A stretch of DNA of 40,786 bases from Magnetococcales bacterium (GTDB taxonomy: Bacteria; Pseudomonadota; Magnetococcia; Magnetococcales; JADFZT01): contig JADFZT010000041.1 in NCBI GenBank assembly GCA_015232395.1, forward strand, positions 1 through 40,786, written 5' to 3'. The position numbers and the translations under genes are program-made. Below, piece after piece: positions 17,965-26,733 of this stretch. The notes under the pieces are model-generated. The model ran no database searches. It was not told where the DNA came from and saw only the letters and a program-made list of their open reading frames with translations. Position 1 is the stretch's first letter; each line of letters begins with the position of its first letter.

Positions 17965-19293
17965 ATGATGATCTTCTCTTTTTCATACCGCTCCCGATTG
18001 AAGGCCCAGGCCAAGAGGCTGGCCCATGGCTTGATGGGTGCTGTTTTGGGGATGGCTTTGCTGGTTGGCCTGACTCTCTCCACCCCCTCCCTGGCTGGTC
18101 AACACGCACCATCGGGATTGGCTGGAGATCCTGGAGAGGTGACTGCCACTGGGAGTGTCGCCACCGCAACGGTGACCACCGCCAAACCCCTGGCCCGGGT
18201 GGTGCTGGCAGTGGGGGATGTGCGCCTGCTTTCGGCTTCGGGAAAATCTTCTGGAAAGGTAACCCTACAGGCCGACCTCCACCCCGGTGATCTCCTCGCA
18301 ACCGGAGCCGATGGTCGCTTTCGTCTGGAGCTTCCCGGAGAGGATCTCTTTCATGTAGGGGGCAGCAGTCTTGTCGCGGTGGAATCCTCTGCTGAAGGGT
18401 TGACCGTCAATCTGCAACAAGGGGTGATGGTGGCCTATCGTTTTCCTGCCCTTGAGGGTCGCCGCAACCCCGGCCCCATCCGCACTCCCCAGGGCCGGGC
18501 GCTTTTCACTTCCGGCAAGCTGGCTGTGATGGTGGATGCCCCCAAACGCACCACCGAAGTCCATCTGTTCGACGGGCAAGCCACCTGGTGGACCCACGAT
18601 GATCGGGAAAAACGGCTCTATCCCAAAAGCGCCCTGATCGTCACCCCCGACAGCATTCACAAAGCCACCTTTTCTGCCAAACAGGAGCACCGCCTTTCCC
18701 TCAAAACCAGCCCCGAAACAGCTGGCATGACCGCCGCTCTGACGGCCTATGATGGGGGACACATCGACCAGGCCAAAACGCTTTTTACCGTGGTTCAGAG
18801 GGCGTTTCCCTATAACGCTCTGGCCGCCTATTATCTGGGACTGATCCACCTGGAACACCGGGAGATCGCCAGTGCCATCACCCAGTGGCGCATCTATCAG
18901 GAGATCGACCCGGTCGGCGCCAAAAAGAAAGAGATCGACAAGCATCTCACCCTCCTGATCAGCCAACAGATAAAAAAGGAGATCCAGGAAGCCCTGGCCA
19001 ACGAGGAACACCTCTCCCAGGCGCCAGCCGATCCCAACACGGTCGCCGTCCCCCTTTTCATTCACAAGGGAGATGAAAAATTCAACATCCTCGCCAAAGG
19101 CATCACCGCCATGATCATTGCCGATCTGGCCAAGGTGCCCGGAGTGAAGGTGCTGGAACGGGCCAAGCTGCAAAAGCTGAGGGATGAAATCAAACTCTCC
19201 CAGAGCGGCTTGGTGGATCACGCCAGCTCCGCCAGGGTCGGTCGCCTGCTGCGGGCAGAAAAAATCGTCATGGGGGATTATTTGGTCCAATGA
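17965..19293 (+). CDS. FecR-TPR protein with half of a CsgG-like domain
   Basis: A 442-aa exported protein. The signal peptide has a long basic N-region (cleavage near residue 45). A FecR-like domain spans 76-225, including VGDVRLLSASG, LHPGDLLATG and TPQGRALFTSGKLAV. A TPR stretch spans 255-325. The start of a CsgG-like domain spans 358-442: ITAMIIADLAKVPGVKVLER, then LRDEIKLSQSGLVD and a strand ending MGDYLVQ. CsgG-like domains normally continue beyond this point, and the missing continuation is recognisable at the start of the next gene. The TGA overlaps the next ATG. Family members are periplasmic or cell-surface scaffolding or sensing proteins; the exact role is unknown. Confidence 0.75.
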   Translation: MMIFSFSYRSRLKAQAKRLAHGLMGAVLGMALLVGLTLSTPSLAGQHAPSGLAGDPGEVTATGSVATATVTTAKPLARVVLAVGDVRLLSASGKSSGKVTLQADLHPGDLLATGADGRFRLELPGEDLFHVGGSSLVAVESSAEGLTVNLQQGVMVAYRFPALEGRRNPGPIRTPQGRALFTSGKLAVMVDAPKRTTEVHLFDGQATWWTHDDREKRLYPKSALIVTPDSIHKATFSAKQEHRLSLKTSPETAGMTAALTAYDGGHIDQAKTLFTVVQRAFPYNALAAYYLGLIHLEHREIASAITQWRIYQEIDPVGAKKKEIDKHLTLLISQQIKKEIQEALANEEHLSQAPADPNTVAVPLFIHKGDEKFNILAKGITAMIIADLAKVPGVKVLERAKLQKLRDEIKLSQSGLVDHASSARVGRLLRAEKIVMGDYLVQ

Positions 19294-21290
19294 GCCTCTA
19301 CCCTCCCCCTTATCGTTCAGCCCGTTTTTTTGTCATGGGAAGCCTCAAACGGATACTGGTCTGGGTGGTGCTGTTTAGCGCTACCCTGGCCCAGGCTGAA
19401 GACATTTTTCAGGTCAATGCCGTCACCCTGGATGAGCAAACCCGACAACACCTGGGAAGCGCCAGTACCACTGCTGACACAAGCACCTTTTTTCAGGCCC
19501 AAAAAGAGCTGGTCCACCACATTCTGAACCAGATCGGCATCCCTTCCGAATCCCTCCCCCCGGAAATCCGGGATGCCGTCAACCAGCACCACACCACCAG
19601 CATCCATGCCCTGATCGCTTTTTCCCAAGGCTTGGATCATCTGGACAACAATCGATACAGCGAAGCCAAGAGCGCCTTTATCACCGCCACCAGACACGAT
19701 CCCGAATTCCAACTGGCCACCACCTTTCACGCCTCCATGCCCGAGCAAGCGATGGAAGTGCACGAAATCCACCAAGCCGCTGGCAGCAAAGGGCAGGCCC
19801 ATGCCAAGAAGATTTTAAGCCGGGTCAAGGCGATCAATCAGGGGAGCGCTGCCAAGGCTCAAAAAGAATCCACCACAGACGGGGAAGCCGACAAGAGCAC
19901 CCGGGTTGATGAGGGGGATTCTGATACCGCTACGAAAGCCGAAACCACGCCCGAGCAGGAGCCGGGAATGGCGTTGGCACAACATTTGGGCAGCGCCACC
20001 CAGGAAGAGACCGAGAGCGATCCATTCGACATTTTGACCGTTAAAAACGGCCTGGAGTGGCTCCTCAATACCGTCCAAACGGTCACCGAAGAAGCTTCAA
20101 GCAACGCTACCGGCGAAGAGATGGCGGAGATCACCCAGGATATCGTCAGCGAAGAGATTCTTCATGCCTCCGGGACAGGCACCTATGACTCGGCCCCGGC
20201 CTGCACCGAGGGGGCGGTCTGTGGTTTTTACACCACCTTTCTGGCGCAATATCCCCTGATCAGCGATAGCGATGGGGATGGGATGGTGGATGTGAGTGAG
20301 ATGGGCGATAACCTCCCAGCGAGCTTTGTAGACACCGACAGCGACGGCTTGGTCGATCTATCGGAAATCCAAACGGCACTTCCAGCGTTCATCGATCTGG
20401 ATGAAGACGAGGTGGTGGATTTTTCCGAACTCACCACCGCCCTCTGGAGCCTGGTGAGCACCCCCTATATCACCACTGACGGCATCAATCCCGATGGCAC
20501 CCAACAGTTGACCATCGCCCAGGATGGGGGGATCGGTCAGTTGGTGGCAGAGGGGAGCGACGGCGTTGTGACCCGCATCACCGGCTTGGTGGAAGGCAGC
20601 TCGGATAACAGCTGGAGCAGCCGTGATGACACCGATACCCTCCCCCTCTCCCGCATAAATACCGGGGAATATGAAGACGAAACGGGTAAAGTGGCCCTAC
20701 AGCTGGGTTATTACAGTGGCGCCTTCAGCGACAGCCAAACCAACACCATGGTCACCGATGATCAGGGTTTCTCGTTTTTTTACGACTGGCTCTTTTTTGC
20801 CGAAGGGGAACCCACCAGCAGCGAAAACATCGCCACCCTGGCCCAAAACAGCACCGACTACCACTATGCAGGTCGTGCCGGGGCTGATTTTCACACCCCC
20901 AGCGATCTTCAGTATTGCACCTCCTGCGGCACCTTTGAAGCCACCCTCAACTTTGCCCAAAGTAAAGTGAGCGACCTGGAAGTGGCCATCGATCTGGCCA
21001 GTGTCGGGGAATATGCCAACCCAGCGGCGCTCAACATCCAGGCCGCCTCTGCCAGCCTCATGAGCGACGGCACCTTCAGCATCACCCCGGGGAGTGACGC
21101 AAGCTTCCAGATCGGTGCATCCGGCAGCCTGGCAACAGCCACCAATGGCGCTCTGGCGGGCCGCACTTTTGGGCTCAATGCTGCCGCTGTCGGAGGAGTA
21201 TTTGCCCTGGAGGAAGGGGATTATGCCGCTGCTGGCAGCTTTGGCGGCAGCCGATTTGGTGGGGTCGGCACAGAGGTGGAAAAACGCTGA
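19290..21290 (+). CDS. Exported protein: CsgG continuation, Ca-binding-like motifs, possible TbpB-like barrel
   Basis: A 666-aa protein. A signal peptide follows M16 (KRILVWVVLFSATLAQA); the ATG at 19335 is an alternative start. Residues 37-145 (IFQVNAVTLDEQ, FFQAQKELVHHILNQIGI, IHALIAFSQGLDHLDNN) resemble the second half of CsgG-TPR proteins. A disordered acidic linker follows (180-300). Three Asp-rich loops, DSDGDGMVDVSE (326-337), DTDSDGLVDLSE (348-359) and DLDEDEVVDFSE (369-380), match dockerin/thrombospondin-3-like calcium sites. The C-terminus (about 530-660) is a Gly/Ala-rich strand repeat ending GGVFALEEGDYAAAGSFGG, similar in style to TbpB-type barrels carried by type 11 cargo. No lipobox Cys, so it is not a lipoprotein. 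Confidence 0.65.
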   Translation: MSLYPPPYRSARFFVMGSLKRILVWVVLFSATLAQAEDIFQVNAVTLDEQTRQHLGSASTTADTSTFFQAQKELVHHILNQIGIPSESLPPEIRDAVNQHHTTSIHALIAFSQGLDHLDNNRYSEAKSAFITATRHDPEFQLATTFHASMPEQAMEVHEIHQAAGSKGQAHAKKILSRVKAINQGSAAKAQKESTTDGEADKSTRVDEGDSDTATKAETTPEQEPGMALAQHLGSATQEETESDPFDILTVKNGLEWLLNTVQTVTEEASSNATGEEMAEITQDIVSEEILHASGTGTYDSAPACTEGAVCGFYTTFLAQYPLISDSDGDGMVDVSEMGDNLPASFVDTDSDGLVDLSEIQTALPAFIDLDEDEVVDFSELTTALWSLVSTPYITTDGINPDGTQQLTIAQDGGIGQLVAEGSDGVVTRITGLVEGSSDNSWSSRDDTDTLPLSRINTGEYEDETGKVALQLGYYSGAFSDSQTNTMVTDDQGFSFFYDWLFFAEGEPTSSENIATLAQNSTDYHYAGRAGADFHTPSDLQYCTSCGTFEATLNFAQSKVSDLEVAIDLASVGEYANPAALNIQAASASLMSDGTFSITPGSDASFQIGASGSLATATNGALAGRTFGLNAAAVGGVFALEEGDYAAAGSFGGSRFGGVGTEVEKR

Positions 21291-21909
21291 TCCATTGAAA
21301 ATCAGGATGGCAGATGGATTTTTCACAAAAAAGAGCAACAGAGTTCAACTCACGGGCTGAATTGACGCGACGACAGCGAGCCCGCAGCTTTACCTGTCGT
21401 AACCAGAGAAACCCTCGCCGCGGCCAAATCCATTTTATGGAGGCGGCCGCCGGTAATTAACTTAGCGGCGATTTTTTTTATAGATGGCAGCAGCCATCCA
21501 CAACTCCCTCTCAAGAGTCATCTTTATCGGAGGGATAACACCAGTTGCGGATATGGGAAGGTCGAAACAAAACGAAACCATATTCCGAGCCCCAGAGGGA
21601 ATGGCCCCTTTGATCCCAGCGGCCAAGCCCCTTTGAATGGCCGGAAATGGGTCGTGTGGTTCACTCAAAACAGCTCCCATTTTACTTTTTGTTCGAACCA
21701 AGAAAGCCTCACCGTTACTTTATAAAGAGAGCTTTTCCGGAATAATCTGCATAATTTGGGATGAAGCCAAAAAAATTCCTGGTCCCCAGGTGCCAGATGG
21801 CCCAGACTCCAAAAGGCTGGGTGATGGGACAATGGATTGCGGTGGGCCGGAATTTTTCTCTGGCCACCCGAAAAAACAAACCGCCACGAGGAAATCCCCA
21901 GGGGTAGCC
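21291..21909. other. Gene-free stretch with structured region before the protease gene
   Basis: About 620 bp with no convincing gene. The first part (21370-21480) is rich in inverted repeats: ACGACAG/CTGTCGT, GCGGCC/GGCCGC around a TCCATTTTATGGA core, and a terminator-like hairpin. The protease reading frame stays open leftward to 21637, but that extension has no signal peptide, no strong ribosome site and atypical composition. Confidence 0.5.
21446..21479 (+). terminator. Rho-independent terminator candidate
   Basis: GCCGC (21446-21450) pairs with GCGGC (21465-21469) and is followed by G-A and eight T. It would end the transcript of the 16553-21290 gene group. The stem is short but the T run is strong. 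Confidence 0.5.
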
Positions 21910-22896
21910 ATGGGTTTTATTTCTGCCTTTTTGATCACTTTTTCGATTTTGCTTTGGGGCGATTCAGCCCAAAGCAGCGAAAATATCTACCAAAAAATCG
22001 ATCCCAACATCGTCTGCATCAAAAGCGTCATGCCGGACCAATCGATACTGCTTGGCTCCGGCTTTTTTGTCTCTCCCGACCTGATCGCCACCGTAGCCCA
22101 CCAGGTGGTAACCGCTGAACGGGTGGAGATTTTTCTGGCCGATGGCCTCTCAAGCCCCGCCCAAACCGTCATGGCCAAGGAAAACTGGGATGTGGCCATT
22201 CTCCGGGTTCCCATCACCACCCTGGAAGGGATCTCCCTGGCTCCTCCCCACTCCGGCCCCTCCCTGGGGGAGGAGGTTTTTACCATCGGTTGTCCCATGG
22301 GGCTGGAACATACTCTGACCCGGGGTGTGGTGAGCAATCCCCGACGCACAATCGATGGACATCCGCTGATTCAGACCGATCTGGCCGTCAACAACGGCAA
22401 CAGCGGCGGCCCCCTGATCAACAATGCAGGCCAGGTGGTGGGTATCATCATGGGCTCGTGGAAAAATATAGGCAGCCTCAACTTTGCCGTCCCATCCGGC
22501 TATATTCGGGCAGGGCTTGAAGCGGTTTCGGAAACCATGGCCACCAAACACGCCATGGAGCAGTTCCAAACCGCCCAATCCCAGGAAGACCCCAACATCC
22601 GCAGCCAAATGCTGGATCAGCTCATCGACCGTCATTCCGACTCCCCCAAGCTTCTCGCTGAAGCCGGTCTGGCCTTTCATCAGCTGGGAAATTCCCAAAA
22701 AGGCAAAGATCTCCTCATCAAAGCCATTTCCATTGACCCACAATTCGCGGTAGCCTTCCGCAATCTGGGTGTGGTCTATGCGGAGGGGCTGGACAATCCC
22801 CACTCCGCACGTCAAGCTTTCATGACCTATCTCAAATTTGCTCCCGGGAAGGAAGAGACCCGGAAAGTTAAAAAGTGGCTCGATAATCTGCCCTAG
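21910..22896 (+). CDS. Exported trypsin-like serine protease with TPRs
   Basis: A 329-aa periplasmic protease of the S1C/HtrA type. Signal peptide about 1-20. Catalytic triad H64 (ATVAHQVV), D94 (ENWDVAIL) and S165 (NNGNSGGPL). The oxyanion-loop context GCPMGLEHTLTRGVVS is typical. No PDZ domain is visible; instead the C-terminus (about 220-329) carries TPR-like helices (LLAEAGLAFHQLGNSQKGKD, AFRNLGVVYAEGLDN). I chose the ATG at 21910 because AGGGG lies 5 nt before it and the signal peptide begins there. It lies 75 bp upstream of the kinase, so the two are probably co-transcribed. The substrate is unknown; proteolytic activation of an exported neighbour is a guess. Confidence 0.85.
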   Translation: MGFISAFLITFSILLWGDSAQSSENIYQKIDPNIVCIKSVMPDQSILLGSGFFVSPDLIATVAHQVVTAERVEIFLADGLSSPAQTVMAKENWDVAILRVPITTLEGISLAPPHSGPSLGEEVFTIGCPMGLEHTLTRGVVSNPRRTIDGHPLIQTDLAVNNGNSGGPLINNAGQVVGIIMGSWKNIGSLNFAVPSGYIRAGLEAVSETMATKHAMEQFQTAQSQEDPNIRSQMLDQLIDRHSDSPKLLAEAGLAFHQLGNSQKGKDLLIKAISIDPQFAVAFRNLGVVYAEGLDNPHSARQAFMTYLKFAPGKEETRKVKKWLDNLP

Positions 22897-22971
22897 AGAG
22901 CGTCAACACGACCTCCAAGGCTGGATTGACTGCCGTCGTCAAAACCCCACACATGTGATTTGACACCGCTC

Positions 22972-24492
22972 ATGGAACCTTTGACCAAGCTAGGCAAATA
23001 CGAAATCAAACGGACCCTTGGAAAAGGGGCCATGGGGATCGTCTATGAGGGGTACGACCCCTTCATCGAGCGGACGGTCGCCATTAAAACCATTCACAAA
23101 GCGCTTCTGGAAGGGGACGGAGGCCAGGAACTTTTGGCCCGTTTCAAACGGGAAGCCCAGGCGGCTGGACGCCTGATGCACCAAAATGTGGTGGCCATCT
23201 ACGAATATGGCGAAGATCAGGGCATTCCCTTCATCGCCATGGAGTTCATCAAGGGCAAGGAACTCAAGGATTATATCCGGGACCAGGCCCGCTTCGAGAT
23301 GGATAAGATCGTTGAAATCATGGACCAAACCCTGGACGCCATGGAATATGTCCATCGGGGTGGCGTGGTTCATCGGGATATGAAGCCGGCCAATATCATT
23401 ATTCTGGATGATGGTCAGGTTAAGGTCGCCGACTTTGGTATCGCTCGGGTGGAAAGCTCCACCATGACCCAGATGGGCGCGGTGATGGGCACCCCCAGCT
23501 ACATGTCCCCGGAACAGTTCATGGGACAGCGGGTGGATGCCCGGGCGGATCTATTCTCCATGGGGGTGATTCTCTACGAACTGCTCACCGGCGAGAAGCC
23601 CTTCCCGGGCAAGGCGGTGGCCACCATCATGCAGAAGGTGTTGAATACCGAGGCTGAGGATCCCAGCAACTTTAATTTCAACATTCCCACCTGCTTTAAC
23701 GATCTGATCCGAAAAGCCCTGGCCAAGCGCCCCGGTGATCGTTTCCAGGATGCCGGATCCTTTCGGGAGGCGATCAAGCTCGCGGCAAAAAATCAATACA
23801 AATCAGACCTTGACGATGGCGATGATGACGCAACGATCCTGGCGGGTGGGGTGGATGAGGATGACGAAGCCACCGTCATGGCGGCGGGTGGAGGATTGAG
23901 CAGCACGGATGCCACCGTCGCTGCCACCAATCCAGCTTCTGCCCAAACCGTGGCCATGGCACCCAATGCCATGGAAGCGGAAACCATCATCACCGCTGCT
24001 CCCGGGGGAGATGCCACCGTTGCCACGCCCCCTCCTGGCACTATCTCCGGGGGAGAGCCGAAAAAATCTTCCATGGGTTTGGTGATCGGCATCATCGGCC
24101 TGCTGGTGGTGGCAGGAGGGGGTGGGGCCTGGTGGTTTACCAGACCAGCTCCTGCTCCGACAAAAGCCCAACCCACAGCGACCCCACCAGCAGCGATCCA
24201 ACCCCAAACCGCTCCACCAGCCACCGCTACCACACCGACGGCCCCTGAGCCACCAGTCGCTGTGGTGGCCAAAGGAACCATCAGCGCCGCCAGCGAACCG
24301 ACCGAGGCGATGATATTGATGGATGGGGAGTTTATGGGCTTTACACCCAACACCTTTGAAATGCCTCCGGGGGAATATCAGCTGATTCTCAAAAAAAACG
24401 GCTTCCACGACATGGAAGCGAGCATTGAGGTGGTTGCCGATGAAGTGCTGGAGTTTGAAGTCGCTCTGGATCCTGTGGAGCCGGGTGGCTGA
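22972..24492 (+). CDS. PEGA-domain transmembrane Ser/Thr protein kinase
   Basis: A 506-aa bacterial (PknB-type) kinase with all catalytic motifs: glycine loop GKGAMG, K39 in VAIK, HRDMKPAN with D136, DFG (154-156), and GTPSYMSPEQ in the activation loop, which has several Thr/Ser. A juxtamembrane region (about 280-365) holds repeated DATV/DATI-type motifs. A membrane helix is at about 367-388, then a Pro/Thr-rich linker and a PEGA domain (about 435-502) outside the membrane. It may sense an envelope ligand and phosphorylate cytosolic partners. A TTG at 22960 would add four residues; neither start has a good ribosome site. Unlike the kinase fold at 8997, this one should be active. Confidence 0.9.
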   Translation: MEPLTKLGKYEIKRTLGKGAMGIVYEGYDPFIERTVAIKTIHKALLEGDGGQELLARFKREAQAAGRLMHQNVVAIYEYGEDQGIPFIAMEFIKGKELKDYIRDQARFEMDKIVEIMDQTLDAMEYVHRGGVVHRDMKPANIIILDDGQVKVADFGIARVESSTMTQMGAVMGTPSYMSPEQFMGQRVDARADLFSMGVILYELLTGEKPFPGKAVATIMQKVLNTEAEDPSNFNFNIPTCFNDLIRKALAKRPGDRFQDAGSFREAIKLAAKNQYKSDLDDGDDDATILAGGVDEDDEATVMAAGGGLSSTDATVAATNPASAQTVAMAPNAMEAETIITAAPGGDATVATPPPGTISGGEPKKSSMGLVIGIIGLLVVAGGGGAWWFTRPAPAPTKAQPTATPPAAIQPQTAPPATATTPTAPEPPVAVVAKGTISAASEPTEAMILMDGEFMGFTPNTFEMPPGEYQLILKKNGFHDMEASIEVVADEVLEFEVALDPVEPGG

Positions 24493-24578
24493 CACAGCTA
24501 TCAGGCGTTGAATTCAGGTTGATCAGGCTCATGAAGGGGGGATGGTAAAAGGCTTGTCAACACAGCTGCCGCCAATAA

Positions 24579-24607
24579 GCTGGCGGGCTTCCAAAAAGCC
24601 CGCCAGC
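24579..24607 (+). terminator. Stem-loop after the kinase gene
   Basis: A perfect 12-bp stem GCTGGCGGGCTT / AAGCCCGCCAGC with the 5-base loop CCAAA, followed by a weak T tract (CCCTTTC). It lies about 90 bp after the kinase stop and would separate it from the redoxin gene. Confidence 0.55.
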
Positions 24608-24765
24608 CCCTTTCAAGCCCATAACACTCCCACGGGCACCGGCCTCGATTCATCCCCCGGATATTCAGATTATTCAGACAAACACCAAAAAAAGATGATA
24701 TCCTGACTCACTGTAAACAATACCCAAAACTTTTTTTTCACGGCCATGGGGGAGGACCCTGAACC

Positions 24766-26706
24766 ATGAATCGCACAAAACATCTCTTGACCGCTCTCGT
24801 TAGCCTGGGGCTGCTCTTTTCCGGGGCTCATGGCGCCGAAGCACGACTGAAAAAGGGGGATCCCCTTCCCCAATTCGTCATCCGGACCACCCAAGGGGAT
24901 GTGGTCAGCGAAAAAAACTTCCAGCAGTCCAATCTGGGAGTGATCTATTTTTTCAAGATGAACAAATGCAAAAGCTGCTTGACCGGCCTGGAAAGCCTCA
25001 AAGGGATCGGTGATGCCGCAGACAAAGGCATTCAGATCGTCGCCGTAGGTAAGGAAGATGACGCTTCCCTGAATAAATTTGCCCAGGGCCTGGGACTCAC
25101 CTTCCAGGTGGGCTCAGCGGAAAAGCAGGTCTTCAAATCCTTCTCCGCCTCCCTTCTTCCCACCACACTGCTGGTGGGGCCGGATGGCCAGGTGCTCAAG
25201 GTGATCCACGGTGGGGGTAAGCACGCCGCCAAGCTGATGACTGAACTGGCCTCCACCCAGTTGGACCGCCAGGATCCCGCTGGTGCCCAGGCCCTGTTTG
25301 CCAAAGCAGCCAAACTGGAGGCCAACCCGGCGGTGGAGATAGGGCTCGCCTACAGTGATCTGAAGTCAGGCAACCTGGAGCGCGCCCAAGCCACTTTCAA
25401 AAAGCTCTCCGCTTCCCCTGATACCCAGGTGGCCATGCAGGCCAAAGAAGGATTGGCAGAGGTGCTGTTTCAAAAAGGAGAGACCAAAGCGGCCCTCTCC
25501 ACCGCCGAATCGGTGCTGGCTGAGGACCCTAACCGCTCCATGGCCAACTTGGTAAAGGGTAAATCCCTCCACTCCCAGGGTAAATCCGCTGATGCCAAAA
25601 AGGCCCTGACCAAGGCGGTCTCCGGAGGGGCTCAAGCAGAGTTTTCCTGGCAAAAATCGGACGCCCATCTGGCTTTGGGCAACCTGGAGATGAAAAATGC
25701 CAAATCCCAGATTGCCTTGAAATCCTTTAAACAGGCCGCTGCGGAAAACCCCTTTTCAGCGGATGCCCTCTCCAACCAGGGTGTCGCCCTGAAAAATATG
25801 GGTAACCCGGAAGAGGCCTTGAAGGTCTTCAAAAAACTGAAAAAGGTCCACACTTCCGACGTGCTGGTCCACGCCCTCATGCGTCAGGCCCAGTCTGCCA
25901 TCGCTCAAAAGCAGGATCTGGAGCGGCAAAAATATATCGACGGCATGGTAACCGACCTGGTGGCCCGCTTTAAGGAGATCAAAAAACTCCCGCCACCGAA
26001 AGATACCTGGACCTCCCCTGCGGGAGCCCTCTCGATCCTCGGTTTTCAAAACAATGCCCAGGGCAATCTCAGTGGCCGCATCGGCATGGAAGGCATCCTC
26101 AAGGATGAACTCACCCGGGAGCTGGGGGATCTCAACGTCAGCGTGGTGGATCGTGAAATTCTCGACAAGGTGCTGGCTGAGCTGAAACTGGGCTCCTCTG
26201 ATCTGGCCAACCCCAAAACCCGCACCAAGCTCGGCAAGATTACCGCAGCCCATGTGATGGCCACCGGCAGCTTTTATAATCAAGCCAAAGGTTCCACCGC
26301 CACCATGCGCTTGGTGGAGACGGAAACGACGGATATCTTTCTGGCTCTGAGCAAAAACTTCGAAAAAAGCCTCGATCCCAGCCAACTGGCTGCTGAATGG
26401 GCCGAAAAGATCGCTGCCAAGGTGCGGGAACAGCATCCCCTCCAGGGTCGCATCGTCTCCATCAAGCCCAAGCAGATCATCATCAACCTGGGCAAACGCC
26501 ATGCTGTTACCAAGGGCTTGGTTTTCAATGTGTTGAGTGAGGGTGAAGCGATTGATCTGGGAGATGGCGAAGTGGTCTACGACTATGATCAACTGGGCCA
26601 GATCGAAGTCACCAAGGTGCGTGACAAGATCGCCTATGCCCAGGTCGTGACCAAATCCGGCGAATGGGCCAAGCAGCAAAAAATCATCATCGCCTCTGCA
26701 CAATAA
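24766..26706 (+). CDS. Exported redoxin-TPR-CsgG-like fusion protein
   Basis: A 646-aa periplasmic protein. Signal peptide about 1-26. A thioredoxin/TlpA-type domain (about 27-165) has the CxxC C68-K-S-C71 and the cis-Pro stretch SLLPTTLLVG, so dithiol chemistry is possible. TPRs cover about 170-400. A CsgG-like domain (about 422-560) includes LDKVLAELKLGSSDLANP and HVMATGSFYN. A C-terminal FlgT-like barrel (about 566-645) includes GRIVSIKPKQIIINLG and AVTKGLVFNVLSEG. GGGAGGA precedes the ATG at good spacing. The redoxin-CsgG fusion is unusual. It is followed 27 bp later by another CsgG-like gene. A role in folding or coupling redox state to envelope assembly is inference. Confidence 0.8.
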   Translation: MNRTKHLLTALVSLGLLFSGAHGAEARLKKGDPLPQFVIRTTQGDVVSEKNFQQSNLGVIYFFKMNKCKSCLTGLESLKGIGDAADKGIQIVAVGKEDDASLNKFAQGLGLTFQVGSAEKQVFKSFSASLLPTTLLVGPDGQVLKVIHGGGKHAAKLMTELASTQLDRQDPAGAQALFAKAAKLEANPAVEIGLAYSDLKSGNLERAQATFKKLSASPDTQVAMQAKEGLAEVLFQKGETKAALSTAESVLAEDPNRSMANLVKGKSLHSQGKSADAKKALTKAVSGGAQAEFSWQKSDAHLALGNLEMKNAKSQIALKSFKQAAAENPFSADALSNQGVALKNMGNPEEALKVFKKLKKVHTSDVLVHALMRQAQSAIAQKQDLERQKYIDGMVTDLVARFKEIKKLPPPKDTWTSPAGALSILGFQNNAQGNLSGRIGMEGILKDELTRELGDLNVSVVDREILDKVLAELKLGSSDLANPKTRTKLGKITAAHVMATGSFYNQAKGSTATMRLVETETTDIFLALSKNFEKSLDPSQLAAEWAEKIAAKVREQHPLQGRIVSIKPKQIIINLGKRHAVTKGLVFNVLSEGEAIDLGDGEVVYDYDQLGQIEVTKVRDKIAYAQVVTKSGEWAKQQKIIIASAQ

Positions 26707-26733
26707 TTCACATCCAACCAGGAAATCCCGGTC

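Noticed and set aside
18265-19290. 341-codon minus-strand frame.
   Set aside because: It is antisense to the FecR-TPR-CsgG gene and has no family features.
20697-21338. 213-codon minus-strand frame.
   Set aside because: It is the antisense shadow of the exported protein gene; no ribosome site, composition as expected for a shadow.
21462-21701. 79-codon minus-strand frame before the protease gene.
   Set aside because: No recognisable family, no ribosome site, and it overlaps the structured/terminator region.
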